Assembly: GCF_002483315.1 (NCBI RefSeq)
Contig: NZ_DLHR01000020.1
Span: forward strand, 73,733-137,732
Source: Flavobacterium sp. UBA7663
Lineage (GTDB): Bacteria > Bacteroidota > Bacteroidia > Flavobacteriales > Flavobacteriaceae
Direction: 5' to 3'
Length of the DNA: 64,000 nt
A model generated the notes under the pieces. That model made no database searches. It saw only the letters and a program-made list of their open reading frames with translations, and was not told where the DNA came from. Position numbers and translations under genes: made by a program. Below, in pieces: positions 8,323-17,253 of this stretch (position 1 is its first letter; each line of letters begins with the position of its first letter).

Positions 8323-8703
8323 ATGGAAAAAATAAAACGATTAGAAGCTACCGAAAAAGCTATAGAATTAATCAAAATGCTATCTGAAAAATTTGGTGAT
8401 TTGATGTTCTATCAAGCGGGTGGATGTTGCGAAGGAACGCAACCGCAATGTTTTGAAAAGGGCGGATTCTATTTGCGCTTTGGAGATGTTTGCATTGGAA
8501 CCCTTCAAGGCTTTGAATTTTGGGTGGACAAAGATTTGTTCGAATATTGGAAACACGCTCATTTTACGCTAGATGTAACTGATGGAATAGGAGCAGGCGG
8601 TTTTTCATTAGAAACACCCTACGGAAAAACATTCAAAGTAAATTATAGATTATTTACCGAAGAAGAAGTTCAGAATTTGGAAGAAATCAGATTAAATGAG
8701 TAA
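8323..8703 (+). CDS. DUF779 domain protein, partner of aldehyde dehydrogenase
   Basis: This 126-residue soluble protein contains the DUF779 signature: the double-cysteine motif AGGCCEG (about residues 32-38), a further cysteine in TQPQCFEKGGF, the FEYWKHAHFTLDV segment, and GGFSLETPYGKTF near the end. DUF779 genes regularly sit beside ExaC-type aldehyde dehydrogenases, as here. The biochemical role is not established to my knowledge; the conserved cysteines suggest metal binding or aldehyde adduct handling. Co-transcription with the dehydrogenase is likely. Confidence 0.85.
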   Translation: MEKIKRLEATEKAIELIKMLSEKFGDLMFYQAGGCCEGTQPQCFEKGGFYLRFGDVCIGTLQGFEFWVDKDLFEYWKHAHFTLDVTDGIGAGGFSLETPYGKTFKVNYRLFTEEEVQNLEEIRLNE

Positions 8704-8724
8704 TGCTATTTACTAATCACTCTT

Positions 8725-9648
8725 TTACCCATTATAATTCATCAACTGATATTGCTTTGGAGTCACACCTTCGTATTTCTTGAATAATCGAATAAAGTAA
8801 TTGCAATCTTCAAAACCTGTCGCATACGAAACTTCATTGATTTGAATGTTGGGATTGCTCAATAGTTTTTTGGCGTATTTTATCTTTTCATTTAAGATGT
8901 ATTCAATAGGGCTCATGCCTAATTCTCTTTTGAAATAACGATAAAATGAAGTGGTGCTCATACAAGCTTTATCGCTTAAATCTTTCAAATTGATGGTTTC
9001 TCTGATGTTGTTTTTGATGTATTCAATCGATGGTGTAATTGGGCTGTTGCTATCGATGAATTTTTCGTTTTCAAAACGTTTAGTGGTTTGAGTTTGAATG
9101 ATTCGGATAATCAATTCTTGAAGGGTTAAATCGGCAAGTGCGTCTTTGGTTAATGAATTGCCCATGCATTCTTTAATCAGCTTGTTGATGGTTCCTGCTA
9201 ATTCTACATTGTTATAAAAGAAATAGTTTTCGTGGTCTAATTTCCACAAATTACTTTTTCCTTCTTTCGGATATTTCTCGTTTAAAAAATCCAACGTATT
9301 CGTAATAATCTGATTATCGATTGCCAAAGCAATACATTGTGTAGGATTCTCTTTTGAAGCTTCGGGAAAATCAATTTTCATTTCTGCATTGGAAGGCACG
9401 ATTACGGTTTCGCCTGGTAAATATTCAAAACTTGGGTCTTCAAATAAGTGCATTACTTTTTTACCTCGCAACATACTCGTAACCACCAAATCATTAAACT
9501 TCAAAGGAACCAAATCCGATTTTTGGTAGGTTTCAAAAATATTTAATTCACAATGATCTAAGGAGAAAATAGTACGGTTTTCCACCAAAGTTTTTAACGA
9601 CTTTTCGTGGGTTAAAGCAGGAGTAAAAAGTAACGCTTTGTTGGCCAT
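8725..9648 (-). CDS. AraC-family transcriptional regulator
   Basis: The 307-residue protein has an N-terminal AraC_N-type ligand domain (about 1-190) and a C-terminal double helix-turn-helix of the HTH_18 type (about 205-305). The signatures TTSFYRYFKRELGMSPIEYI and FEDCNYFIRLFKKYEGVTPKQY are clear. It is convergent with the aldehyde dehydrogenase-DUF779 pair and ends 22 bases from the latter. It is the best candidate to read the direct repeat at 6660-6690 and activate the dehydrogenase. The inducer is unknown; an aldehyde or alcohol is the natural guess. Confidence 0.88.
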   Translation of the reverse strand: MANKALLFTPALTHEKSLKTLVENRTIFSLDHCELNIFETYQKSDLVPLKFNDLVVTSMLRGKKVMHLFEDPSFEYLPGETVIVPSNAEMKIDFPEASKENPTQCIALAIDNQIITNTLDFLNEKYPKEGKSNLWKLDHENYFFYNNVELAGTINKLIKECMGNSLTKDALADLTLQELIIRIIQTQTTKRFENEKFIDSNSPITPSIEYIKNNIRETINLKDLSDKACMSTTSFYRYFKRELGMSPIEYILNEKIKYAKKLLSNPNIQINEVSYATGFEDCNYFIRLFKKYEGVTPKQYQLMNYNG

Positions 9649-9680
9649 TTTAAATTTTGAAATAGAAAAGCAAGATACAA

Positions 9681-9708
9681 AAAAAGCAACTACTAAGAGT
9701 TGCTTTTT
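9681..9708 (-). terminator. Rho-independent terminator after the S33 peptidase gene
   Basis: Ten-bp arms (AAAAGCAACT at 9682-9691 and its complement at 9698-9707) with a 6-base loop. A minus-strand T-tract follows immediately, right after the stop at 9710. Confidence 0.85.
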
Positions 9709-9709
9709 G

Positions 9710-10723
9710 TTATTTTTTCAAGAACGAAATCAATCCGCTAAAATATGTTTTTTGGTCATCGTAAAACGCCATGTGACTTCCATTTGGACAGAATAAATAT
9801 GAACCGTTCGGTAAGATTTTATAAATTTCTTCCATGTGTTTTGGATCCATGGTATCGTGTTTCGCTCCGATAACTAGTGTTGGGATTTTTACGTTTTTTA
9901 AATCGGCTTTTCTATCCCATTTTTCTAATTTTCCTGAAATCCCAAATTCACTCGGACCTTGCATGGTTACATAAAGCGATTGATTCATTTTTCCTAATGA
10001 ACGATTTACAGGCTCTGGCCAATCTTTTGAAGGGAAACGAAGAATGTGTTTTTCATAGAAATTAGGAAGTAATAATTCCATATATCTTGGATTGGAAAAG
10101 TCGTTATTAGCTTCTATTTTCATGAGTTCTGCCAATACTTTTGGATTCATTTGTTTAGCTAACACTTCATTAGCATATTTGTCGTATTCTGGGCAACTTG
10201 CCATCATATTAGAAATGATTAAGCCTTTCATGTTGTTTTGATATTTTGTAGCGTATTCCATAGCTAAAATACCGCCCCACGAATGTCCTAACAAGTAGAA
10301 ATTGGTGTTGTCTAATTTTAAAGATTTACGAACTTGTTCAACTTCTTCCACATATCTCTGTAAATCCCACATCGAAGTATCGTTTGGATTATCGGCATTT
10401 CCGCAACCTAATTGATCGTAATAGATGAACTCGATTCCTTCTGCTGGTAAGAAGTTTTCAAAACATTCAAAATATTCGTGTGTAGCGCCTGGACCACCAT
10501 TTAAAAGCAATACTTTAATCTTTGGATTGTTCCCAACTCGCTTCGTCCAAACATTAAAAGTGCCTTTTGGAGTTGTAATCGGAATGACTTTCACCCCACC
10601 ATTTTGAATACTATCAGCTGATTGTGCGAAATACTCGTTTTGAGTGGAAACTGTTTCTTGTTTACAGCTTGTGAATAATGTGATTGAGAAAAGTAGGAGT
10701 GTTGTGTGGAATAGGTTTTTCAT
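9710..10723 (-). CDS. Proline iminopeptidase-family alpha/beta hydrolase, lipoprotein
   Basis: The 337-residue protein starts with a lipoprotein signal peptide ending LFTSC (lipobox cysteine near residue 20), so it should be anchored in an envelope membrane. The rest is an S33 alpha/beta hydrolase. It has the oxyanion segment LNGGPGATHEYF, the nucleophile elbow GHSWGG, a late acid in GAKHDTMDP and the histidine in NGSHMAFYD. These match proline iminopeptidases, which release N-terminal proline from peptides. A lipidated, periplasm- or surface-facing form is consistent with peptide scavenging in this phylum. The substrate is inferred from the family. Confidence 0.85.
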   Translation of the reverse strand: MKNLFHTTLLLFSITLFTSCKQETVSTQNEYFAQSADSIQNGGVKVIPITTPKGTFNVWTKRVGNNPKIKVLLLNGGPGATHEYFECFENFLPAEGIEFIYYDQLGCGNADNPNDTSMWDLQRYVEEVEQVRKSLKLDNTNFYLLGHSWGGILAMEYATKYQNNMKGLIISNMMASCPEYDKYANEVLAKQMNPKVLAELMKIEANNDFSNPRYMELLLPNFYEKHILRFPSKDWPEPVNRSLGKMNQSLYVTMQGPSEFGISGKLEKWDRKADLKNVKIPTLVIGAKHDTMDPKHMEEIYKILPNGSYLFCPNGSHMAFYDDQKTYFSGLISFLKK

Positions 10724-10740
10724 GGTTGGATTTTATAAAA

Positions 10741-11685
10741 TTAACTTTTGATAAAAATTGTTCTATTAATGTTTTCAAGTTGAGCTTGGCTTCTTGAAAA
10801 TATAAATTCATTTGAATTCTCTATTACAAAAGCATTGTATTTGTTAACTTCATCATTATTGACTTTGGAATATTTAATTTTATCTTTTTGATCTTGATAG
10901 TGAATTAATATTGCTAAATTAGGATTTAAAGGATAATACAAATCAAGTTGTTGAACAACATTAAAATCATTCAGCGCGCTTGCTTTAATATTTATCAAAG
11001 GTTGATCACATGTTAAAAAATCAATTTCTGTTTGATTATCTAGAAATTCAAATTTTGTATTCTTGTCATAGGTTAGAGAGTCAGCAATTGCGGTTGAGTA
11101 TATGAAAGGCAGAATATTTAAAAACTTTGGAGATAAATAATTTAATTTTGGAATTACTGTCTCGATTTTTGAACGCATTTTCTTAGTTCTCAAATATTGA
11201 AATGCAACATAAATCATTGTCATTAATAAATCATCTTCTTTATCTAAAAAATTTAAATCTTCAATTTTTTTGACACTTATTAATTTTTCACCAAATTTTT
11301 CTAAAACTGAATGAACATCTTCCATTCCATTTGTTCTCAGAATATTTAATCTTCTCTCAAATTCTTCTCTTTTCTCAAGGTCAATTAGTTCAATTGGTAT
11401 GTCTCTTTTTAATTTTGAATATGATGTGAATGCAAAATAAAATTTTAAGTTTACTTCTTTAACAGAATCTTTACTCCATAAATCGATTAACTTTTTAAGA
11501 ATTGCCTCTTCTTCTAATGTGAATTCTTCAAGTGCATAAAAAAATCTCTCTTGTGCAACACCTTCAATATTTGTTTTAATGATTTTATTTGTATTCTTTA
11601 TTAGTGCATAAATTTGATTTTTAGTAGTCCATGACTCCAAATATTTTTTTCAAACATAATGTTGTTTCTTTTTTATTTGCGTCAT
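10741..11685 (-). pseudogene. DUF4238-like gene interrupted by an early in-frame TGA
   Basis: The reading frame from the ATG at 11685 runs M-T-Q-I-K-K-K-Q-H-Y-V, hits TGA at 11650-11652, then continues open as KKYLESWTTKNQIY to the stop at 10741. DUF4238 proteins typically begin with an HYV/HYI-x(3)-YL motif, and here that motif spans the stop, so the ORF is collinear across it. A single change (for example TGG to TGA) would explain this. Without the stop the product would be 314 residues; the late motif FLTCDQPLIN also fits DUF4238. The part after the TGA could still be translated from the TTG at 11640 or a later start. Function of the family is unknown. Confidence 0.7.
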
Positions 11686-11740
11686 CTTTAAATTCTAAAA
11701 AATTAAATATTATCAAATATACCAATTTTCCTCCAAACCC

Positions 11741-12604
11741 TTACAAAATCTCTTCCACGTGTTTTTTAATATTTGAAGCAATTTTTGTCATGGGTAAATC
11801 ATTGGCATCGTTGCCAAATGGGTCTTCAATTTCTTCGGCGATTAATTCTAAACTCGCTAAAACATAAAAGATAAAAATCACTACTGGAATTACGTAGTAA
11901 CCCAAACTAAATACAAATCCGAAAGGTAATGTCATCACAAAAAAGAAGATAAATTTTTTGATAAACGAACTGTACGAGTAGGGAATAGGCGTGTTTTTAA
12001 TACGTTCGCAAGCGCCACAAATATCCGTAAATGATTGCAATTCAGAATTAATGATGTAAAATTGGTCACCCGTAATTTTCCCAGATTTGTACAAATCATT
12101 CGCTTTTTGAAACAGCATTTTTGCTACTTGATTTGGGCGATGTTTGTGATGATCCATTTCTAAATCCAAACCTTCAAACAACATTTTGCTCACATCTTCA
12201 TTCAATAAATGTTTCGAAAGCACCGAAGCATAAGCTGGAATCACTTTTCTGTAGAAATTTCTATCATTTTCATCAGACAAATAGGCAGAAAGTTTCAATG
12301 CTAAATTTCGACTATTATTGACCAAAGCACCCCATTGTTTTCGACCTTCCCACCAACGGTCGTAAGCCGTATTAGTTCGGTAAGCCAATAATAACGACAA
12401 CACAAAACCTACGGTAGTGTGCATTAGGTTTAGGTTTTTTACATGACTGGTTTCGGAAAGATTCCAATATTCTAATTCCAAATATGCGATTCCGTAGGCA
12501 TAAAATCCAATGAAAATCATCATCGGAATTAATTGACGAAACGTATCCGATTCGTGAAAACGAAAGATAAAAGTAATCCAGTCTTTTGGGTTGTATTGAA
12601 CCAT
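11741..12604 (-). CDS. Bestrophin-family membrane channel
   Basis: The 287-residue protein fits the bacterial bestrophin (UPF0187/YneE) family. It has several hydrophobic segments (about 20-45, 55-75 and 205-245), the early sequence WITFIFRFHESDTFRQL, the conserved TNTAYDRWWEGRKQWG motif and a late LIAEEIEDPFGNDANDLP acidic cluster. Bacterial members form pentameric ion channels in the inner membrane and conduct cations or anions depending on the species. It is a stand-alone gene; its neighbours suggest no particular role. The start is followed upstream by two tandem 14-bp repeats. Confidence 0.9.
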   Translation of the reverse strand: MVQYNPKDWITFIFRFHESDTFRQLIPMMIFIGFYAYGIAYLELEYWNLSETSHVKNLNLMHTTVGFVLSLLLAYRTNTAYDRWWEGRKQWGALVNNSRNLALKLSAYLSDENDRNFYRKVIPAYASVLSKHLLNEDVSKMLFEGLDLEMDHHKHRPNQVAKMLFQKANDLYKSGKITGDQFYIINSELQSFTDICGACERIKNTPIPYSYSSFIKKFIFFFVMTLPFGFVFSLGYYVIPVVIFIFYVLASLELIAEEIEDPFGNDANDLPMTKIASNIKKHVEEIL

Positions 12605-12609
12605 TTTTT

Positions 12610-12637
12610 AGTGATTAGTGAAAAGTGATTAGTGAAA
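12610..12637. repeat. Two tandem copies of a 14-bp word (AGTGATTAGTGAAA)
   Basis: Perfect tandem duplication just upstream of the bestrophin start, in the short gap before the TolC-like gene. A related word, in reverse complement, occurs around 8712-8727. It is of the same word-like type as the 6509-6536 repeat. Confidence 0.55.
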
Positions 12638-12693
12638 AGCGGTTTCTCAATTTCACAGTTTCACAATTAAACATTTTAACAAATCTAAAAATA

Positions 12694-13998
12694 TTAATTC
12701 AATTTTAAAGTACCTGCTAATTCTTTTAAGTTAATTTCCGAAAGTTTGGTTACATATTGCGCATTCGAATAGCGAACAGAAGCTTCCACAAAGTTTTGCT
12801 GAGCTGTTCTAAATTCGATAGTTGTGATAGTTCCAATTTTGAATTTCGCTAACGTAATATCTAAGTTTTGTTTGGCGATTTCTAAGTTTTTTTCTTCCAC
12901 TTTTACCAACTCTAAATTGGTTTGATAACTCGCAAATAAAGACGATAATTGTGAAGTTAGCGATAATTTTTGTTGCTCTAAAAGGAATCCTGCATTCTCC
13001 ACTTGATATTTGGCTACTTTTTCGTTTCTGTTTTGAAGAAAGCCATTAAAAATTGGCACTGTCGCGGTCACTCCATACACAAAACCTTGTCCAGAAGATT
13101 GCGTGATAAATCCCAAAGAAGCTTCCGATCGTGTGAAATTATAACCTGAAGTAATTCGAACCGTTGGATAACGATTGCCTTTGATTTGTTTCAAATTCAA
13201 ATCGGCTACTTTTTTAGACAGAATTTGCGCTTGCAATTGCGGATTTTGTTTTTCAGCTGTCGATTTTAATTCGTTGAAATCTAAATTTTGTTCGAAAGTA
13301 ACTTCGTCAGCCACTTTAAAATCAGTTTGAATATCGCGAACTAATAATTCGTTCAATCTAATTTTACTGATTTTGATGAGTTCTTTTTGTCTTAATTGTA
13401 AACTTAAATCGCTATTCAAGTCTACTTGGGCATTCAAAACTTCTAATTTTGAAGCTTTTCCAATGCTAAAACGATTTTGAGCGGTTGTCAAACGTTGGTT
13501 TGAAATCACAATTGCAGTATCAATTGAAGCTAAGACTTGCTGTTGTTGCACCAAATCGAAATAGGTTGTATAAACATCACTAATTCTAGTTAAAATGGCA
13601 GTTTGTAATTCGGCTTTTCCTTGTTGTTCTAGAACGCTCAATTGTTCTTTTCTAGCGAACATACTTAAACCGTCAAAAATTGTCCAATCTAATCCAATAC
13701 CATAACTCAAATTCATGTTTTTGGCATTGTCTAATTCTCTCACAGTTCCGTCTCCTTGTGTTTGTTTGGTGTCTAATTGACTGTTATTGTTGGTGAAATT
13801 CGCATTCAACGAAGGCAACATTCCGGCATTGGCTAAATTGTTATTGGTAGCATCAATTTTGGAATTATTTTCAGCGATTTTAATATCGTAATTGTTTTCC
13901 AAGGCAATTTTTACCGCATCTTCAAGTGAAAGTAATTCTTGTGCTTGTAATGAAAATCCAAGTAAAAAAATGAATATATAAGTATATAAATTTCGCAT
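12694..13998 (-). CDS. TolC-family outer membrane efflux protein
   Basis: This 434-residue protein has a signal peptide (start MRNLYTYIFIFLLGFSLQAQ) and two outer-membrane-efflux repeats of long alpha-helices with short beta segments. The repeats include QQQVLASIDTAI and KVEEKNLEIAKQNLDITLAKFKIGTI. It should trimerise into the outer-membrane exit duct of the RND pump encoded immediately upstream. It is third in the operon adaptor-pump-duct; the 130-base gap to the pump gene contains an interspersed inverted repeat (14018-14122). Confidence 0.92.
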   Translation of the reverse strand: MRNLYTYIFIFLLGFSLQAQELLSLEDAVKIALENNYDIKIAENNSKIDATNNNLANAGMLPSLNANFTNNNSQLDTKQTQGDGTVRELDNAKNMNLSYGIGLDWTIFDGLSMFARKEQLSVLEQQGKAELQTAILTRISDVYTTYFDLVQQQQVLASIDTAIVISNQRLTTAQNRFSIGKASKLEVLNAQVDLNSDLSLQLRQKELIKISKIRLNELLVRDIQTDFKVADEVTFEQNLDFNELKSTAEKQNPQLQAQILSKKVADLNLKQIKGNRYPTVRITSGYNFTRSEASLGFITQSSGQGFVYGVTATVPIFNGFLQNRNEKVAKYQVENAGFLLEQQKLSLTSQLSSLFASYQTNLELVKVEEKNLEIAKQNLDITLAKFKIGTITTIEFRTAQQNFVEASVRYSNAQYVTKLSEINLKELAGTLKLN

Positions 13999-14017
13999 AG
14001 TGTTTTTATGTTTTCAA

Positions 14018-14122
14018 CGCAGATTCGCAGATTTTTTTTGTTCTTAAATGTTTTTTTATTGAATACTTATAGATTATGTTGATTCAAATTATTCTTTTAA
14101 ATTTTAATTTGCGAATCTGCGG
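14018..14122. repeat. Inverted repeat pair (CGCAGATTCGCAG) in the efflux operon
   Basis: CGCAGATTCGCAGATT at 14018-14033 is matched in inverted orientation by AATTTGCGAATCTGCGG near 14106-14122, with few mismatches. The two enclose about 72 bases of AT-rich DNA. It fills the gap between the pump and TolC genes and could form a hairpin in the mRNA. Similar CGCAGATT words are, from memory, common between genes in flavobacteria. Confidence 0.6.
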
Positions 14123-14128
14123 TTTATT

Positions 14129-17100
14129 TTATTTCTCTAAAGCGTCTAAATTATCAAATTCTGGTCTGTGTTTTTTAGCTTTCGACCACATTAAATAGAT
14201 TGCTGGAATTACGAATAAGGTTAAGATTAACGAAAACATCGTTCCCCCCACAATTACAACACCCATTCCCATTCTACTTGCAGAAGCTGCTCCAAGCGAT
14301 AAAGCAATTGGTAAAGCTCCTAACGCAATAGCTAAACTGGTCATTAAAATTGGTCGTAAACGTGCTTCTGAAGCTTCTAAAATAGCATCGTATTTCGATT
14401 TTCCTTGTTCTCGAAGTTGGTTGGCAAATTCGACTATCAGAATTCCGTTTTTGGTAACGAGTCCAATCAACATGACGGTTCCAATTTGACTAAAAATATT
14501 CCATGTTTGTCCAAATAACCACAGTGAGAATAATGCTCCAGCAACTGCCATTGGTACTGTTAAGATAATAATAAACGGATCGATGAAACTTTCAAATTGT
14601 GCGGCTAAAATCAAATAGATTAATAACAAAGCTAAGCCAAAAGCAAAAGAAGTATTCGAACTACTTTCTACGAAGTCACGCGATTCTCCACCCAAATCGG
14701 TTGTAAAAGTATCGTCTAACACTTTTTCTTTAATTTCGTCCATAGCATTAATACCGTCAATCATACTTTTTCCGGGTGCTAAACCTGCAGAAACGGTTGC
14801 CGACATATATCTATTGTTATGAAATAATTGCGGTGGATTACTTTGCTCTTCCACTTCAACTACGTTGTCTAATTGAATTAATTCTCCCGCTTTGTTTTTC
14901 ACAAACATCGAAGTCAAATCTAATGGAGCATCACGATCTTTTTCGTCAAATTGTCCAATGACTTGATATTGTTTTCCGTTTTGCATGAAATAACCAAAAC
15001 GTTGTCCGCTTAGCGATAATTGCAAGGTTTGTGCAACATCTATTACAGAAATCCCTAAACTTTCTGCTTTCTCACGATTAATGGTTACATTAATTTCGGG
15101 TTTATTGAATTTTAAATTCACATCTACATTCGAGAAAGTTTCGTTTTTACTCGCTTCTTCCATGAATTGAGGAATCTTTTCTCTTAATTTTTCAAAATTT
15201 GGAGCTTGAATAATGTATTGAATTGGCAAACCACCTCGTCTGTTTACTGAAATTGTTGGTTGCTCGGAAACATTTACTTTGGCTTGCGGATATTTTTTTG
15301 CCCATTTATTCAAATCGTCTACTACTTCTTTTTGTGATTTTTCTCGCTCACTTGGATCTACCAATGCCAAACGAACCCTTCCTGCATTTACCGAAGAAGA
15401 TAAAAATCCAGGCGAAGTAATTACCAAAGCCACTTTTTTCTCAGGAATAGAATCATTGATTAGTTTAGATAAATCTTCCATAAATCGATCAGTGTATTCG
15501 TAGGTAGAACCTTCAGGTGTCGTTACACTGACAATTCCTAAACTTCTATCGTCATAAGGAGCTGTTTCTTTCGGAAGAATAGCAAAAAACAATACAATTA
15601 ATCCGATACAAATGATGATAATTGGAAAACTCAACCATTTTTTATTTAAAAATCGTGCTAACGAATTGGCATAACCTTGGTTCAAATTCACGAAGAAAGG
15701 TTCTGTAGCTTCATAGAATTTCGTTTTCTTTTGTTCGCCACCTTTCATTAAATAGGCATTTAACATTGGTGTTAATGTTAACGATACAAAGGCAGAAATC
15801 AGTACAGCTGCACCAATGACGACTCCAAACTCTCGAAACAATCTTCCTACGAAACCTTCCAAGAAAATAATTGGTAAGAAAACGGCAGCTAATGTTACAG
15901 AAATCGAAATTACAGCAAAGAAAATTTCGTTAGAACCTTTGATTGCCGCTTCGATTGGCGACATGCCTTCTTCAACCTTTTTGAAGATATTTTCGGTAAC
16001 TACAATTCCGTCATCTACTACTAATCCTGTCGCTAAAACGATGGCTAAAAGCGTTAATACGTTAATAGAGAAACCACATAAATACATGATAAAAAACGTA
16101 GCAATCAACGAAACAGGAATATCAATTAATGGTCTAAATGCAATCGACCAATCTCTAAAGAACAAAAAGATGATGATGATTACTAAAACTACTGATATTG
16201 CTAATGTTTCCGCTACCTCGACAACTGATTTTTTAATAAAAATGGTATTATCTAAAGCAATATCTAATTTGATATCACTTGGTAAATCTTTCTTTAATTT
16301 GTCAACTTCTGCATAAAATTGTTCTGCAATTTCTAAATAATTGGTTCCAGGTTGCGGAATAATTGCCACAGCCACCATCGGATTTCCCGATTCTGTAAAC
16401 TTGGTTTCTAAATTTTCAGAAGCTAAAACGGCATAACCAATATCGCTTAAACGAACGGTTTTATTTGCTTCTGAAACAATGATAATGTCATTGAATTCCT
16501 TTTCTGTAGATAAATTTCCAAGGGTTTTTACCATTAATTCGGTGTTAGCACCTGTCAATTTTCCTGAAGGTAATTCTACGTTTTGTTTGTCCAAGGCATT
16601 TCTAACATCGGCAACCGTGATTCCGTAAGCATTCAATTTGATAGGATCCATCCAAATACGCATCGAATAACGCTTTTGTCCCCAAATTTGCACGCTACTT
16701 ACACCTGGAATCGTTTGCAATCTTTCTGAAATTACATTTTCAGCATAATCACTCAGCTCTAAAGCATTTCTGGATTGACTTTGAACGGTCATCGAAATAA
16801 TTGCATCAGAATCGGCATCAGCCTTTGATACAACTGGTGGCGCATCAATATCTTGCGGTAAACTTCTAATGGCTTGAGATACTTTGTCACGAACATCATT
16901 AGCAGCTTCTTCAAGGTTTTTTTCTAACTTGAACTCAACCGTAATATTACTCGAACCTTGATTACTTGAAGATGTAATGTTTCGAATTCCATCAATAGAG
17001 TTAATGGCTTTTTCAAGTGGTTCGGTGATTTGTGATTCGATAATTTCGGCATTTGCACCAGTGTAATTTGTTCGAACATTAATCACGGCAGGGTCAATCG

Positions 17101-17215
17101 AAGGGAATTCGCGAACGCCCAAATAACTGAATCCTAAAATACCAAATAGAATAATCAACAAATTAATTACAATGGTAAATACGGGTCTTTTTATACTTAA
17201 GGTAGATAAACTCAT
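14129..17215 (-). CDS. RND efflux transporter permease (HAE-1/AcrB type)
   Basis: At 1028 residues this has the usual RND length, with 12 predicted membrane helices and two large periplasmic loops. The proton-relay aspartates are present in TM4 (ATGLVVDDGIVVTENI), and the start SIKRPVFTIVINLLIILFG is typical of the first helix. It is an inner-membrane proton antiporter that captures amphiphilic compounds and passes them to TolC via the adaptor. It follows the adaptor gene with a 38-base gap. The substrate range cannot be read from sequence. A copy of the 14-bp AAATTAGAATTTAG word precedes its start. Confidence 0.95.
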   Translation of the reverse strand: MSLSTLSIKRPVFTIVINLLIILFGILGFSYLGVREFPSIDPAVINVRTNYTGANAEIIESQITEPLEKAINSIDGIRNITSSSNQGSSNITVEFKLEKNLEEAANDVRDKVSQAIRSLPQDIDAPPVVSKADADSDAIISMTVQSQSRNALELSDYAENVISERLQTIPGVSSVQIWGQKRYSMRIWMDPIKLNAYGITVADVRNALDKQNVELPSGKLTGANTELMVKTLGNLSTEKEFNDIIIVSEANKTVRLSDIGYAVLASENLETKFTESGNPMVAVAIIPQPGTNYLEIAEQFYAEVDKLKKDLPSDIKLDIALDNTIFIKKSVVEVAETLAISVVLVIIIIFLFFRDWSIAFRPLIDIPVSLIATFFIMYLCGFSINVLTLLAIVLATGLVVDDGIVVTENIFKKVEEGMSPIEAAIKGSNEIFFAVISISVTLAAVFLPIIFLEGFVGRLFREFGVVIGAAVLISAFVSLTLTPMLNAYLMKGGEQKKTKFYEATEPFFVNLNQGYANSLARFLNKKWLSFPIIIICIGLIVLFFAILPKETAPYDDRSLGIVSVTTPEGSTYEYTDRFMEDLSKLINDSIPEKKVALVITSPGFLSSSVNAGRVRLALVDPSEREKSQKEVVDDLNKWAKKYPQAKVNVSEQPTISVNRRGGLPIQYIIQAPNFEKLREKIPQFMEEASKNETFSNVDVNLKFNKPEINVTINREKAESLGISVIDVAQTLQLSLSGQRFGYFMQNGKQYQVIGQFDEKDRDAPLDLTSMFVKNKAGELIQLDNVVEVEEQSNPPQLFHNNRYMSATVSAGLAPGKSMIDGINAMDEIKEKVLDDTFTTDLGGESRDFVESSSNTSFAFGLALLLIYLILAAQFESFIDPFIIILTVPMAVAGALFSLWLFGQTWNIFSQIGTVMLIGLVTKNGILIVEFANQLREQGKSKYDAILEASEARLRPILMTSLAIALGALPIALSLGAASASRMGMGVVIVGGTMFSLILTLFVIPAIYLMWSKAKKHRPEFDNLDALEK

Positions 17216-17233
17216 TTTAAATTTAGAAGTTTG

Positions 17234-17247
17234 AAATTAGAATTTAG
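17234..17247. repeat. Third copy of the AAATTAGAATTTAG word
   Basis: Exact match to the tandem pair at 6509-6536, located 19 bases upstream of the RND pump start and in the same orientation relative to the minus-strand gene. Confidence 0.5.
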
Positions 17248-17253
17248 AAAAGC

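Noticed and set aside
11640..11685. The TGA in the DUF4238-like gene as selenocysteine.
   Set aside because: No hairpin resembling a bacterial SECIS follows the codon, and the homologous position is not a known cysteine or redox site. A nonsense mutation is simpler.
15816..16316. A 166-codon open frame antisense to the RND pump gene.
   Set aside because: Shadow of the RND gene; composition (Lys/Thr/Ser-rich) is typical of antisense frames and no domain is visible.
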